DNA from: CAZKCI01 sp964551475
GTDB lineage: Bacteria > Auribacterota > Erginobacteria > Erginobacterales > CAZKCI01
Assembly (NCBI GenBank): GCA_964551475.1
Contig: CAZKCI010000105.1
Span: forward strand, 1 to 12,145
Direction: 5' to 3'
DNA length: 12,145 nucleotides
A model generated the notes under the pieces. It was not told the DNA's origin. It saw only the letters and a program-made list of their open reading frames with translations, and made no database searches. Below, in pieces: positions 1 through 6,698 of this stretch. The position numbers and the translations under genes were made by a program. Every line of letters begins with the position of its first letter. The first letter of the stretch is position 1.

Positions 1-22
1 TAACACTGCTTTACAATAATAC

Positions 23-104
23 TGTCATTGCGAGGAGCGAAGCGACGAAGCAATCTCTTGGGGCGCAAGCAATTGAGATTGCTTCGCTCTCGCTCGCAAT
101 GACA
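23..104. repeat. Imperfect inverted repeat (family A hairpin)
   Basis: The left arm is 23-57 and the right arm 75-104, with a 17-nt loop. The arms share TGTCATTGCGAG at the outer end and CGAAGCAATCTC at the inner end, and the left arm carries five extra bases in the middle. It codes for nothing recognisable. Palindromes of this wording are familiar as dispersed intergenic repeats in several environmental bacterial groups. It is probably a non-coding dispersed element, and there is only one copy in this window. Confidence 0.8.
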
Positions 105-138
105 AATCCGGACAAGGTATTTCTGGAACACCACACTA

Positions 139-289
139 GCCAGCTGTGGGAGGGGCATTCTTGCCTGCCCCGATCACCATCAAATCCAAATAAGAATCGG
201 GGCCCCGATCCCTGCCGGCCCCGGATCGCGGCCCCGATTAAGTATAAGAGTTATCGGGGCAGGCGAGGACGCCGCTCCCACAGGCTGGC
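139..289. repeat. Long inverted-repeat element (family B, paired copies)
   Basis: Arms 139-174 and 253-289 are inverted copies of one unit, about 36 nt each, centred on GTGGGAGSGGCRTYCT and ending in GCCCCGAT. Between them lies a perfect 14-bp palindrome, ATCGGGGCCCCGAT (196-209), and a further GCGGCCCCGAT segment. The element could fold into a large cruciform or RNA hairpin. Unit B recurs at 1507, 1585, 2551 and 2607. No gene is credible anywhere in 1-309; this element and the hairpin at 23-104 are all I see there. Confidence 0.8.
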
Positions 290-309
290 ATCGCCGCTCC
301 CAAGACGCA

Positions 310-1494
310 TCAGCGGAGATACTTGCGGGAGGCGACAGAGTGGGCGGAGGCGAAGATGAGCTTGAGGGGGACGGACGTTTTGCGGGCGAGGGCGCGGGCG
401 GACTCATACTCCGGCGCGGCGTTGACCGTCTTCCCGTCGAGCTTCCCCAGTTTTACCGCGACCGGTCCGAAACGGGTCGGCACCGTGACCATCTCCCGCC
501 CCAGACAGGAGCGGCTCATTTCGCTGTAGCGGACGCCGAGAGTGGTCGTCTCGGTCAGGATGATCCGGGATAGGCGGTCGCGGATCGCGACCGGACCGAC
601 CGCCGTGAGGAGCGTCGCCGGGCGGTTCTTCTTCATCTGGATCGGCGTCAGATAGACGTCGAGGGCGCCCGCGGCGAAGAGCCGTTCCAGGACATAGTCG
701 AACAACTGCGGGTTCATATCGTCGATATTGGCCTCGACAATGCCCACCCGCTCCGTCCCGGGGAGACCGAGTGTCTTCTCCTCCATCCCGATAAAGACCC
801 GGAGAACGTTCGGCCAGGGAGTCGGGAGATTCCCCGCGCCGCAGCCGATCGCGGAGATCCGCATCGGGGGGAGCGGGCCGAAGTTTTCCGCGAACTCTCT
901 CAGGAGAGCCGCGCCGGTCGGCGTGGTCAGCTCCCCGACCGCTTCGGGGGGCTGGTAGACGGGGACGCCTTTCAGGAGTTCGGCCGTGGCCGGCGCCGGG
1001 ACCGGCAGGACGCCGTGGGAAAACTTCACGACCCCCGACCCGAGGTTCACCGGAGAGGCGACGACGCGGTCGATACCGAGAAGTTCAAAACCGACGACAG
1101 CGCCGACGATGTCCACGATGCAATCGCAGCCGCCGACCTCGTGGAAGTGGACATGGCCGATGGAAGTTCCGTGCACCTTCGCCTCCGCCCGGGCCAGGCG
1201 CTCGAAGATCGCGACCGACCGTTCCGACACGGCGCGAGAAAGGCGGGTCCGCTTGATCAGGCGGACGATCTCGCGAAGCCCCCGCTCCCCTTCCCTTTTG
1301 AGAACCACGACCTCCACCGCGGTCGCCCCGACGATACCCCGGCGAACGCGGCCGACCTTGATGCGGACGGGGAGCTGGAGCCGGGCGATCTCCCGGCGCC
1401 AGGCCTTTTCGTCGAGGCCGGCGGAGAGAAGGCACCCCAGGATCATGTCGCCGGCGACGCCCGAGGAACAGTCGAAATAGGCGAGTCGTTCCAT
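310..1494 (-). CDS. larC: Nickel-pincer cofactor biosynthesis protein LarC
   Basis: LarC inserts nickel into pyridinium-3,5-bisthiocarboxylate mononucleotide in a CTP-dependent cyclometallation, the last step of NPN cofactor synthesis in the cytoplasm. The 394-residue product has the family's N-terminal block (YFDCSSGVAGDM, residues 6-17), the histidine-rich HVHFHEVGGCD (114-124), a TPTGAALL block (191-198) and the start of the C-terminal LarC2 domain at EANIDDMNPQ (254-263). Length fits full LarC. In Lactobacillus plantarum larC is read through a frameshift as LarC1/LarC2; here it is one continuous frame. I chose the ATG at 1494 because family homology starts there. The open frame extends 13 codons further to 1533, but those codons come from a family-B repeat. 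No strong ribosome binding site is seen. It is last in the co-oriented nickel cluster, 219 bp after larB. Confidence 0.93.
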   Translation of the reverse strand: MERLAYFDCSSGVAGDMILGCLLSAGLDEKAWRREIARLQLPVRIKVGRVRRGIVGATAVEVVVLKREGERGLREIVRLIKRTRLSRAVSERSVAIFERLARAEAKVHGTSIGHVHFHEVGGCDCIVDIVGAVVGFELLGIDRVVASPVNLGSGVVKFSHGVLPVPAPATAELLKGVPVYQPPEAVGELTTPTGAALLREFAENFGPLPPMRISAIGCGAGNLPTPWPNVLRVFIGMEEKTLGLPGTERVGIVEANIDDMNPQLFDYVLERLFAAGALDVYLTPIQMKKNRPATLLTAVGPVAIRDRLSRIILTETTTLGVRYSEMSRSCLGREMVTVPTRFGPVAVKLGKLDGKTVNAAPEYESARALARKTSVPLKLIFASAHSVASRKYLR

Positions 1495-1506
1495 ATGTCT
1501 CGTTTC

Positions 1507-1533
1507 GGATCGCGGCGAGGACGCCGCACCCAC
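1507..1533. repeat. Family B repeat unit upstream of larC
   Basis: A copy of the GATCGCGGCGAGGACGCCGC unit ending in CCCAC, oriented like the right arm of the 139-289 element. It ends 12 bp from the larC start codon, so it forms most of the immediate leader of that gene. Confidence 0.7.
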
Positions 1534-1584
1534 CTAGAGAAGTAGCTGAAAAGAAGTGATCAGTAAAATATCGGCTCGGAGCCT

Positions 1585-1612
1585 GGATCGCGGCAGAAAT
1601 GCCGCTCCCACA
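1585..1612. repeat. Family B repeat unit in the larB-larC gap
   Basis: A second copy in the same orientation (GGATCGCGGCAGAAATGCCG, then CTCCCACA). With the copy at 1507 and the repeat at 1660 it accounts for much of the 219-bp gap between larB and larC. I see no small gene there. Confidence 0.7.
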
Positions 1613-1659
1613 TAAAACACTAACTGAGAAAGAAGTGAACAGCAATCAGCGGCCGGGCC

Positions 1660-1715
1660 ATTCGTGAAAATTCGTGTCAATTCGCGGACTGCCGTTCGCC
1701 GAGCCATTCGCGGTT
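1660..1715. repeat. ATTCGNG-rich intergenic repeat at the larB 3' end
   Basis: The motif ATTCGTG or ATTCGCGG occurs at about 1660, 1670, 1680 and 1705, and the last copy reaches the larB stop codon at 1714-1716. It resembles a dispersed repeat seen in many environmental genomes. No function can be assigned. Confidence 0.5.
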
Positions 1716-2463
1716 ACTTGTTTCTGGCGATCCGGTGGGCGATGAAGCCGGCGCCGAAGCCGTTGTCGATGTTGACCACCGCGATACCCGGCGCGCAGGC
1801 GTTGAGCATGGAGAGCAAGGCCGAGAGCCCCCGGAAGTTCGCCCCGTAGCCGACCGAGGTCGGCACCGCGATCACCGGCCGGCTGGTGAGCCCCCCGACC
1901 ACGCTCGCCAGCGCCCCCTCCATGCCGGCCGCCACCACCAGAACGGCCGCATCCTCCAAGCGCTTGATGTCGCGGAAAAGACGGTGGATCCCCGCCACGC
2001 CGACGTCGTAGAGCCGCTCCACCCGGCTGCCCAGAAGGACCGCGGTCACCGCGGCCTCCTCGGCCACCGCCTGGTCGGAGGTCCCGGCGCTGACCACCAG
2101 GATCGGCCGACGCCCCCGCGGGCGCGGGAACCTGCCCGAGGCGACGATCCGGGCTGTCTCGTACCAGCACGCCCGGGGAAGATCAGCGCGGACGGCGGCG
2201 AAGATTTCCGGAGAGGCGCGGGTGGCGAAGACGCTCTGTTTCAGCTCCGCGAAACGACGGAAGATCTTCACGATCTGATCCGGCGTCTTGCCGACGCAGA
2301 AGATGACCTCGCTGGCGCCGGTGCGCAAGGGACGGTGGGTGTCGAGGCGGGCGAAGCTCATCTCCTCGTAGGGCAGATGCTTGAGCTCATCGAGGGCGGC
2401 GGCGACGGAAGTCTTCCCCGCGGCGACATTCCGGAGAAGGGATCGAACCTGGCGGCTGTTCAT
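1714..2463 (-). CDS. larB: Pyridinium-3,5-biscarboxylate mononucleotide synthase LarB
   Basis: LarB carboxylates and hydrolyses nicotinate adenine dinucleotide, using CO2, to give pyridinium-3,5-biscarboxylate mononucleotide plus AMP: the first step of NPN cofactor synthesis. The 249-residue product has the usual two parts: an N-terminal LarB-specific region (1-115) and a PurE-like region with SAGTSDQAVAEEA (125-137), YDVGVAGIHRL (152-162), AAGMEGALASVVGGL (178-192) and VVNIDNGFGAGF (229-240). Cys223 in MLNACAPG matches the position of the cysteine reported to bind the substrate ring in L. plantarum LarB (Cys221). The ATG at 2463 is the family-like start (MNSRQVRSLL). The open frame continues to 2577, but that extension is repeat-derived. 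Gaps of 134 bp to larE and 219 bp to larC are mostly repeats. Confidence 0.95.
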   Translation of the reverse strand: MNSRQVRSLLRNVAAGKTSVAAALDELKHLPYEEMSFARLDTHRPLRTGASEVIFCVGKTPDQIVKIFRRFAELKQSVFATRASPEIFAAVRADLPRACWYETARIVASGRFPRPRGRRPILVVSAGTSDQAVAEEAAVTAVLLGSRVERLYDVGVAGIHRLFRDIKRLEDAAVLVVAAGMEGALASVVGGLTSRPVIAVPTSVGYGANFRGLSALLSMLNACAPGIAVVNIDNGFGAGFIAHRIARNK

Positions 2464-2550
2464 AGGCGTTCGGAACCAGTATTTAACCACGGAGAGACGA
2501 AGACCGCTAATGATAATTGACAACAGTTCAGCCCTCGCCCGCGCGGCTCC

Positions 2551-2632
2551 GATCGCGGCGAGACGCCGCTCCCACAAACTGACAGGATCGGCACGCTCTA
2601 GCGAACTGTGGGAGGGGCATCTTGCCCCGATC
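2551..2632. repeat. Inverted pair of family B repeats spanning the larE stop
   Basis: Arms 2551-2576 and 2607-2632 are 26 nt each and pair as an imperfect hairpin with a 30-nt loop. The larE stop codon (2598-2600) sits in the loop and the right arm is read as the last coding stretch of larE. A hairpin at the end of larE could attenuate transcription into larB; that is inference, and no T-tract follows. Confidence 0.75.
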
Positions 2633-3473
2633 CAGGCCGAGATGGCCCGCGACCCCGAAGACTCGGGGGCGGATTCAGACTCCCCGTCCGGTATCCCCCG
2701 AGATCGAGAGCCACGTAGCGCCAGCCCAGGCGGCGCAGACCGGCAACCGCCCGGCGGGCGGCGGCAGGCTGCGCGAGCTTCGCCGTCTCAGATTTTCCCA
2801 CTTCGATCCGCGCGATCTCGCCGTGGTGGCGGACGCGCACCTGACGCAATCCCATTCGCTTGAGCATACGCTCGGCGGCCGCGATCCGGGAGAGAAGACG
2901 CGGTTCCAGACTGGTCCCGTAGGGGACCCGCGAGGCCAGACAGGCGGCGGCGGGCTTGTCCCAGTTGGGCAGACCGTAGCGCCGGCCGAGCATCCTGATC
3001 TCGCGCTTGGTCAGGCGGGCGGAGAGGAGGGGGCTCCGCACGCCGCATTCCGCCGCCGCTTTCCGGCCGGGGCGGTAATCCCCGCGATCGTCGAAGTTGG
3101 TGGCGTCCGCAACCGATGCCAAACCTTCCGCCCGCGCGATGCGAACGAGTTCCGAGAAGAGTTCGCTCTTGCAGTAGTAACACCGCCGGGGAGGGTTCTT
3201 CACGAAACGCGGGTCATCGAACTCGGCCGTCTCGATGACCAGATGGCGGACGCCCAATCCGCGCGCGATCGCACGGGCCTGCTTGAGTTCATCCGCCGGA
3301 TAAGTCGGCGAACGGGCGGTGACCGCGAGGATCCGGTTACGGGGAAGGGTCCGGGCGGCCGCCGCCAGCAGCACCGAGCTGTCCACACCGCCGGAAAAAG
3401 CCACCAGCACGCCGCCCAGTTTTTTCAATCCCGCCCGGAGGACGGCTTCCTTGGCTGCAAGGGAGGGAGTCAT
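2598..3473 (-). CDS. larE: ATP-dependent sacrificial sulfur transferase LarE
   Basis: LarE adenylates the carboxylates of the LarB product and replaces them with thiocarboxylates. In the L. plantarum type the sulfur comes from its own cysteine. The 291-residue protein is an N-type ATP pyrophosphatase: the PP-loop SGGVDSS is at 27-33, followed by the family-typical RRCYYCKSELF (96-106), ATNFDDRGDYRPG (124-136) and WDKPAAACLASRVPYGT (171-187). Cys178 aligns with the sacrificial Cys176 of L. plantarum LarE, suggesting the single-use mechanism rather than a cluster-dependent one (inference). Homologues normally end near the GYRTGSLN motif. Here about 20 residues follow, and the last of them are encoded by a dispersed repeat. 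Start ATG at 3473; no clear ribosome binding site. Confidence 0.95.
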   Translation of the reverse strand: MTPSLAAKEAVLRAGLKKLGGVLVAFSGGVDSSVLLAAAARTLPRNRILAVTARSPTYPADELKQARAIARGLGVRHLVIETAEFDDPRFVKNPPRRCYYCKSELFSELVRIARAEGLASVADATNFDDRGDYRPGRKAAAECGVRSPLLSARLTKREIRMLGRRYGLPNWDKPAAACLASRVPYGTSLEPRLLSRIAAAERMLKRMGLRQVRVRHHGEIARIEVGKSETAKLAQPAAARRAVAGLRRLGWRYVALDLGGYRTGSLNPPPSLRGRGPSRPGSGQDAPPTVR

Positions 3474-3540
3474 CGGAAGCCATTGTAGCCCAGGAGAGAA
3501 ACAACGAGAAATGGAAACGGGAGGAAGAACAGTGGATTAT

Positions 3541-3612
3541 TGGAGTGGTGGAGTAATGGAGTATTGGGCTCGTCTCGCCTGGGCCCCATTACTCCAGTAC
3601 TCCATCGCTCCA
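3541..3612. repeat. GGAGTAATGGAGTATT-type inverted repeat (family C)
   Basis: The left arm 3541-3569 and right arm 3584-3612 are 29 nt each and pair with about five mismatches across a 14-nt loop. Both arms are built from the word TGGAGTA(A/T). The element fills the gap between the cbiO stop and the larE start, so it could act as a transcript-end or RNA-stabilising hairpin for the transporter genes. The same word builds the larger element at 6079-6213. Confidence 0.8.
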
Positions 3613-3616
3613 GTTG

Positions 3617-4372
3617 CTAGTGCGGATGGAGGTGGCGGAGGATGTGCGGACGCTCCAGGCCATGGGCGAGCATCAGGGGCTCGTCGTCGAGGATCTCCTC
3701 GGAGGGACCCGCGGCCACGATCGCCCCCCGGTCGATGAGCACGGCCCGGGAACAGATCTCCGCCACCAGTTCGAGATCGTGGGTGGCGATGATCTGGGCG
3801 ACGGGAAGGCTTTTCAGCAGTCCCTTGAGCTCCCGACGGCCGCGGGGATCGAGATCGCTGGTCGGCTCGTCCAGGGCAAGCAGGCGGGCGTCGCAGGCGA
3901 GCAGGCCCGCCAGGCTCGCCCGCCTTTTCTCTCCCCGGCTCAGATGGTGCGGGAGGCGATCGCCATAGCCCTCCAATCCCACCTCCGTGAGCGCGCGTTC
4001 CACGCGGGCTTTGAGCTCATCCCCGGCGACCCCCCACTGCTGGGGGCCGAAGGCGACATCCTCATAAACCGTCGGGCAGAAAAGCTGATCGTCCGGGTCC
4101 TGGAAGAGAAGACCCACGCGGGCGCGAATCTCCGCGAGGTGCGGTTCGGCGACCGCCGTCCCGAAGACACGGACGGAAGAACCGGAGGACGGACGTTCGG
4201 GGAGAAGGCCGTTCAGGTGCAGGAGCAGGGTGGATTTTCCCGCGCCGTTGGGCCCGATCAGGCCGATCCGCTCTCCCTCCGCCAGAGTCAGGCTGATTTC
4301 CCGGAGGGCTTCGGTCCCGTCCGGATAGCGATAGCTCAGGCGTTCGATCTCGAGGGCGTTCACGTCTTCCAT
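3617..4372 (-). CDS. cbiO: Nickel/cobalt ECF transporter ATP-binding subunit (CbiO/NikO)
   Basis: This is the ATPase that powers the metal transporter together with CbiQ and CbiM on the inner face of the cytoplasmic membrane. The 251-residue protein has Walker A GPNGAGKST (40-48), a Q-loop in GLLFQDPDDQLFCPTVYEDVAFGP (the FQDPDDQLF wording is typical of ECF ATPases), an ABC signature written LSRGEKRR instead of LSGGQ, Walker B LLALDEPTSDLD, and the H-loop in ATHDLEL. Its start overlaps the end of cbiQ by 13 bp, implying translational coupling. The chemistry alone does not separate nickel from cobalt; neighbouring nikR and larBCE argue for nickel, in which case nikO is the better name. Confidence 0.92.
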   Translation of the reverse strand: MEDVNALEIERLSYRYPDGTEALREISLTLAEGERIGLIGPNGAGKSTLLLHLNGLLPERPSSGSSVRVFGTAVAEPHLAEIRARVGLLFQDPDDQLFCPTVYEDVAFGPQQWGVAGDELKARVERALTEVGLEGYGDRLPHHLSRGEKRRASLAGLLACDARLLALDEPTSDLDPRGRRELKGLLKSLPVAQIIATHDLELVAEICSRAVLIDRGAIVAAGPSEEILDDEPLMLAHGLERPHILRHLHPH

Positions 4373-4974
4373 CCCCGCGCGACCATAGCCGCGTAGACCC
4401 GTTCCGCTCTCTCGCTGGAGCGGACGAAGAGATGGGCGAGCACCGTAGCCTTCGCCCGCCAGGAGGCGAGACGGCCTCCGGCGAACGACCGGCTCAAGCG
4501 GGCGCGGGACATTCGCCCCATCTCGTCGAAGATAAGAAACAGGTAGCGGTGCATCAGGGCGAGCGTCGTCACCAGAACCGCCGGAACCCGCGCCCGCCAG
4601 AGTGTCCGCACCAGGTCGGAGAAACGGGTGGTGGCCGCGAGCAGGACCATAGCGAAAAGGCAGAGGGTGCTCTTGGCCAGCATGGCCCCGAAGACGGCCG
4701 CCCCGTTCGTCTGGAAGAGGGCGAGCAGGGCGACGCCGATGGCGAAAGGCTCGACCAAAAGCAAGCGTTTCAGCAAATAAAGCGGGGGAATACGCGAGAA
4801 CGCGGCCAGGGCGGCGAGCAACGCCCCCGCCGCGGTGAAGACGGGCCAGGCCGTTCGATGCGAAAGCGCCACGATGCCGACGACCGCCGCCGCCGCCGCC
4901 AGCTTCCAGGCGGCCGGCGTGCGGTGAAGGGGGCTGGATTGGTGGCGATAAGGAGTTAGAAGATGATGAGTCAT
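4360..4974 (-). CDS. cbiQ: Nickel/cobalt ECF transporter transmembrane subunit (CbiQ/NikQ)
   Basis: CbiQ is the EcfT-type coupling protein joining the substrate-binding membrane subunit to the ATPase. The 204-residue product has several hydrophobic segments (about 22-38, 43-60, 68-88, 92-115 and 128-150) and a cytoplasmic C-terminal region. EcfT proteins carry two Ala-Arg coupling motifs. The second is clear (AAMVARGW, 195-202), while the first (RARLSRSF, 157-164) is degenerate. It is shorter than the 220-260 residues typical of the family, mainly at the N-terminus. I chose the ATG at 4974: the frame stays open to 5136, but that extension is a translated heptamer repeat plus the antisense end of cbiM. 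Confidence 0.88.
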   Translation of the reverse strand: MTHHLLTPYRHQSSPLHRTPAAWKLAAAAAVVGIVALSHRTAWPVFTAAGALLAALAAFSRIPPLYLLKRLLLVEPFAIGVALLALFQTNGAAVFGAMLAKSTLCLFAMVLLAATTRFSDLVRTLWRARVPAVLVTTLALMHRYLFLIFDEMGRMSRARLSRSFAGGRLASWRAKATVLAHLFVRSSERAERVYAAMVARGWKT

Positions 4975-5018
4975 GCCGATGCCTGATCCTTGGAGACGGA
5001 TAGCCAGGGATGGTTCAA

Positions 5019-5062
5019 GATTTGATATTTGAGATTTGAGATTTGAGATTTGAGATTTGAGA
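5019..5062. repeat. Heptamer tandem repeat between cbiM and cbiQ
   Basis: Six contiguous copies of GATTTGA, the second being TATTTGA, plus two extra bases. They lie in the 100-bp gap between the cbiM stop and the cbiQ start. Read on the minus strand they encode a spurious LKSQISN peptide. Such a tract can change copy number by slippage and so vary the spacing between the two genes. Confidence 0.9.
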
Positions 5063-5074
5063 AACGAGACTTGT

Positions 5075-6034
5075 TCAGAGACCGACCTTGTGGCGCCCTG
5101 ACTCGGGTGTGAGCAAGCGCGCCCATAACCAGGCAAGCACGAAGGCTATCGCCGCCCCGATGACGCCAGCGAGGACGGTGGAGAGCCATTCGGAACCGAT
5201 CCCCGGGATGGTGTAGTCCGCAAACGGCGAGGGAAGGACCGGCTTCTCGGCGGCGCGCGGTGCGAATCCCAGCGAGCCAGCGACCTTTTCCAATCCGTCC
5301 GGCCAGCCGCAGGCGAAGGGAGAGATGAAGATCACCAGGCCGAACGAAACCAGAACGCCGAAGATGATCAGTTCGCCGTAGCCGGGGCGGAACGCCGGGT
5401 CGGCCCGCTCCTCGATAAGTTCTGGGCGTAGCTTGGCCACGGCTGAGACGACCAGGGCGGTGATCAGCGCCTCGCCGATCCCGATCAGCATGTGAACGCC
5501 GGCCATGGCCGGGAAAGCCACCCCCCAGGCGACCGTGCCCGAAGACGCGAGTTCCCCAGCGCAGGCGATGGAAGCCATCACCGTGGAACACCAGGAGGCG
5601 AAGGCCACGGCGAGCAGAGTCCCGCGCGGCGAGCCGCCCGTCCAGCGCCGGATGAGGGCATAGACGCCGTAGCCGACCCAGACCGCCACGATCCCCATGT
5701 TGAAGACGTTCGCTCCCAAGGCGGTAAGCCCGCCGTCGGCGAACATGAAGCACTGGAGGATCAGAACGGCGCTCATCACCAGGACCGCCGCGCTGGGGCC
5801 GAGGAGGGCCGCGGCCAGGACCGCCCCGATCAGGTGGCCCGAGGTCCCCCCCGCGACCGGGAAGTTCAGCATCTGTCCGGCGAAGATGAAAGCGGCGGCC
5901 AGGCCGAGAAGGGGTATCCGCCGGGACGGGAGCTTGGCCCGGATTCGGTTGAGGGCGACCGCGAGACCTCCGGCGCCGAGAAGACCGGTCGCGACCGCGG
6001 TCGGCGCGTTGACGAATCCATCGGGTATGTGCAT
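5075..6034 (-). CDS. cbiM: Nickel/cobalt ECF transporter substrate-specific subunit (CbiM/NikMN fusion)
   Basis: This membrane subunit binds the metal ion and gives the transporter its specificity. The 319-residue product starts with MHIPDGF. The free N-terminus and His2 are metal ligands in characterised NikM/CbiM proteins, and the conserved GTSGH places a further ligand at His67, as in known NikM. Multiple hydrophobic segments follow (about 13-28, 40-55, 70-98, 110-126, 139-160, 172-200). After about residue 218 comes a second module with the PDGLE motif (245-249) and a last hydrophobic segment (about 284-308): the NikN/PDGLE domain fused to the C-terminus. The fusion makes a separate NikN or CbiN unnecessary and none is seen. 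The start is fixed by the MHIPDG motif. No good ribosome binding site precedes it. Confidence 0.94.
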   Translation of the reverse strand: MHIPDGFVNAPTAVATGLLGAGGLAVALNRIRAKLPSRRIPLLGLAAAFIFAGQMLNFPVAGGTSGHLIGAVLAAALLGPSAAVLVMSAVLILQCFMFADGGLTALGANVFNMGIVAVWVGYGVYALIRRWTGGSPRGTLLAVAFASWCSTVMASIACAGELASSGTVAWGVAFPAMAGVHMLIGIGEALITALVVSAVAKLRPELIEERADPAFRPGYGELIIFGVLVSFGLVIFISPFACGWPDGLEKVAGSLGFAPRAAEKPVLPSPFADYTIPGIGSEWLSTVLAGVIGAAIAFVLAWLWARLLTPESGRHKVGL

Positions 6035-6078
6035 CAGAGGCCGCTATCCGCTTACAGGTGTACCCACGAAGGCATTGC

Positions 6079-6213
6079 GGAGTAATGGAGCAGTGAAATA
6101 TTGGAGTAATGGAGTAATGGAGTATTGGAGTGATGGAACCAATGGTTCGTAGATCGACACTGCATCTTTTTCCATTACTCCACTACTCCAACACTCCACT
6201 ACTCCATTCATTC
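6079..6213. repeat. Large family C inverted repeat between nikR and cbiM
   Basis: The left side (6079-6137) repeats GGAGTAATGGAGTATT-like words. The right side (6171-6213) carries their complement, TCCATTACTCCACTACTCC and so on. The two can form a hairpin with a loop of about 33 nt. It spans almost the whole gap and reaches the nikR stop codon. If nikR and cbiM are co-transcribed, the RNA between them would be strongly structured. It is a longer relative of 3541-3612. Confidence 0.8.
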
Positions 6214-6624
6214 CATCCCCTTCCCCGTCGTGGTCATGACCAGGGCGGCGTGCTTGACACCCTTCAGGGCCTTGAGGCGGTTGGCCAGGCTTTCGATCTC
6301 CTCCCCCTTTCCCTTCACGATCGCCGTCTCCAGGCAGTGGTCATGGTCGAGATGGATGTGCTGGGAGGCGATGACCCGGGAGTAGGATTCGTGCTGGACG
6401 TCGGTCAGCGTGGCCTGGAGGTTGCGCCGGTGGTGGTCGAAGACGGTCATCACCACGCCCACCACCTCGCCCCCTTCCCGCCACTCCTGGGAAACCAGCT
6501 CGGCCCGGATCAGGTCGCGGATCGCCTCCGAGCGGTTCCGGTATCCGCGTTTGCGGATCAGGCGGTCGAAGCGCCGGAGCAGGCCGTCTTCCAGTGAGAT
6601 TCCGAAACGGAGCAGTCGAGACAT
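6208..6624 (-). CDS. nikR: Nickel-responsive transcriptional regulator NikR
   Basis: NikR is a ribbon-helix-helix repressor that binds operator DNA when loaded with nickel and controls nickel uptake. The 138-residue product has the N-terminal DNA-binding region (RFGISLEDGLLRRFDRL, then RNRSEAIRDLIR at 29-40) and a C-terminal ACT-like metal-binding domain. All four high-affinity nickel ligands are present: His78 (TDVQH), His89 and His91 (QHIHLDHDHC) and Cys97, matching His76, His87, His89 and Cys95 of E. coli NikR. The start at 6624 is supported by AGGAGG six bases upstream and by homology. The frame is open to 6954, but that part is antisense to the next gene. It heads the minus-strand nickel cluster, so regulation of cbiMQO and possibly itself is likely. 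Confidence 0.96.
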   Translation of the reverse strand: MSRLLRFGISLEDGLLRRFDRLIRKRGYRNRSEAIRDLIRAELVSQEWREGGEVVGVVMTVFDHHRRNLQATLTDVQHESYSRVIASQHIHLDHDHCLETAIVKGKGEEIESLANRLKALKGVKHAALVMTTTGKGME

Positions 6625-6638
6625 GAGCGCCCTCCTGA

Positions 6639-6665
6639 GTAGCACGATATTCATAATTGTAGCAC
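6639..6665. promoter_or_regulatory. Direct repeat GTAGCAC-N13-GTAGCAC at the nikR promoter
   Basis: Two identical 7-mers, at 6639-6645 and 6659-6665, are 20 bp apart (about two helical turns). The second overlaps the proposed -10 box of nikR and the first lies between promoter and ribosome binding site, so a bound protein would block transcription. NikR is the obvious candidate, but its known operators are inverted, not direct, repeats, so the assignment is tentative. Confidence 0.4.
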
Positions 6666-6683
6666 CGGTTCCGGCCCGCGCAA
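6656..6683 (-). promoter_or_regulatory. Putative sigma70-type promoter of nikR
   Basis: On the minus strand the -10 box TACAAT (6656-6661, five of six consensus bases) lies 16 bp from a weak -35 box TTGCGC (6678-6683). The start codon is about 32 bp from the -10 box with AGGAGG between. The surrounding sequence is markedly more AT-rich than its neighbours. Confidence 0.45.
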
Positions 6684-6698
6684 GCGCCATTGCGCTTG
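6681..6698. promoter_or_regulatory. Perfect dyad CAAGCGC-N4-GCGCTTG
   Basis: A 7-bp perfect inverted repeat with a 4-bp spacer lies over the -35 region proposed for nikR, within the divergent gap to the lipoprotein gene at 6782. It could be an operator for a dimeric regulator or simply a small hairpin. I know of no regulator with this exact site. Confidence 0.3.

Noticed and set aside
99..359. Small open frames at the left end, both strands
   Set aside because: They translate the inverted-repeat element and the end of larC; the peptides are Arg/Pro-rich with no known signature.
1735..2520. Long plus-strand open frame opposite larB
   Set aside because: It lies antisense to the clear LarB coding region; its product is Arg/Asp/Gly/His-rich and matches no family. 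Such shadows are expected in GC-rich genes.
3614..4396. 260-codon plus-strand open frame opposite cbiO
   Set aside because: It is antisense to a transporter ATPase with every motif intact, has no family-like content, and would end inside cbiQ.
5019..5062. CRISPR array
   Set aside because: The units are contiguous 7-mers without spacers, and no cas gene is present. The same holds for the arrays at 9664 and 11359.
4975..5136. N-terminal extension of CbiQ containing LKSQISN repeats
   Set aside because: It is the translation of the GATTTGA heptamer array and the antisense end of cbiM, not part of the protein family.
6035..6207. Metal- or cobalamin-sensing riboswitch before cbiM
   Set aside because: The gap is made of family C repeat words forming a simple long hairpin; I see no cobalamin or NiCo riboswitch consensus.
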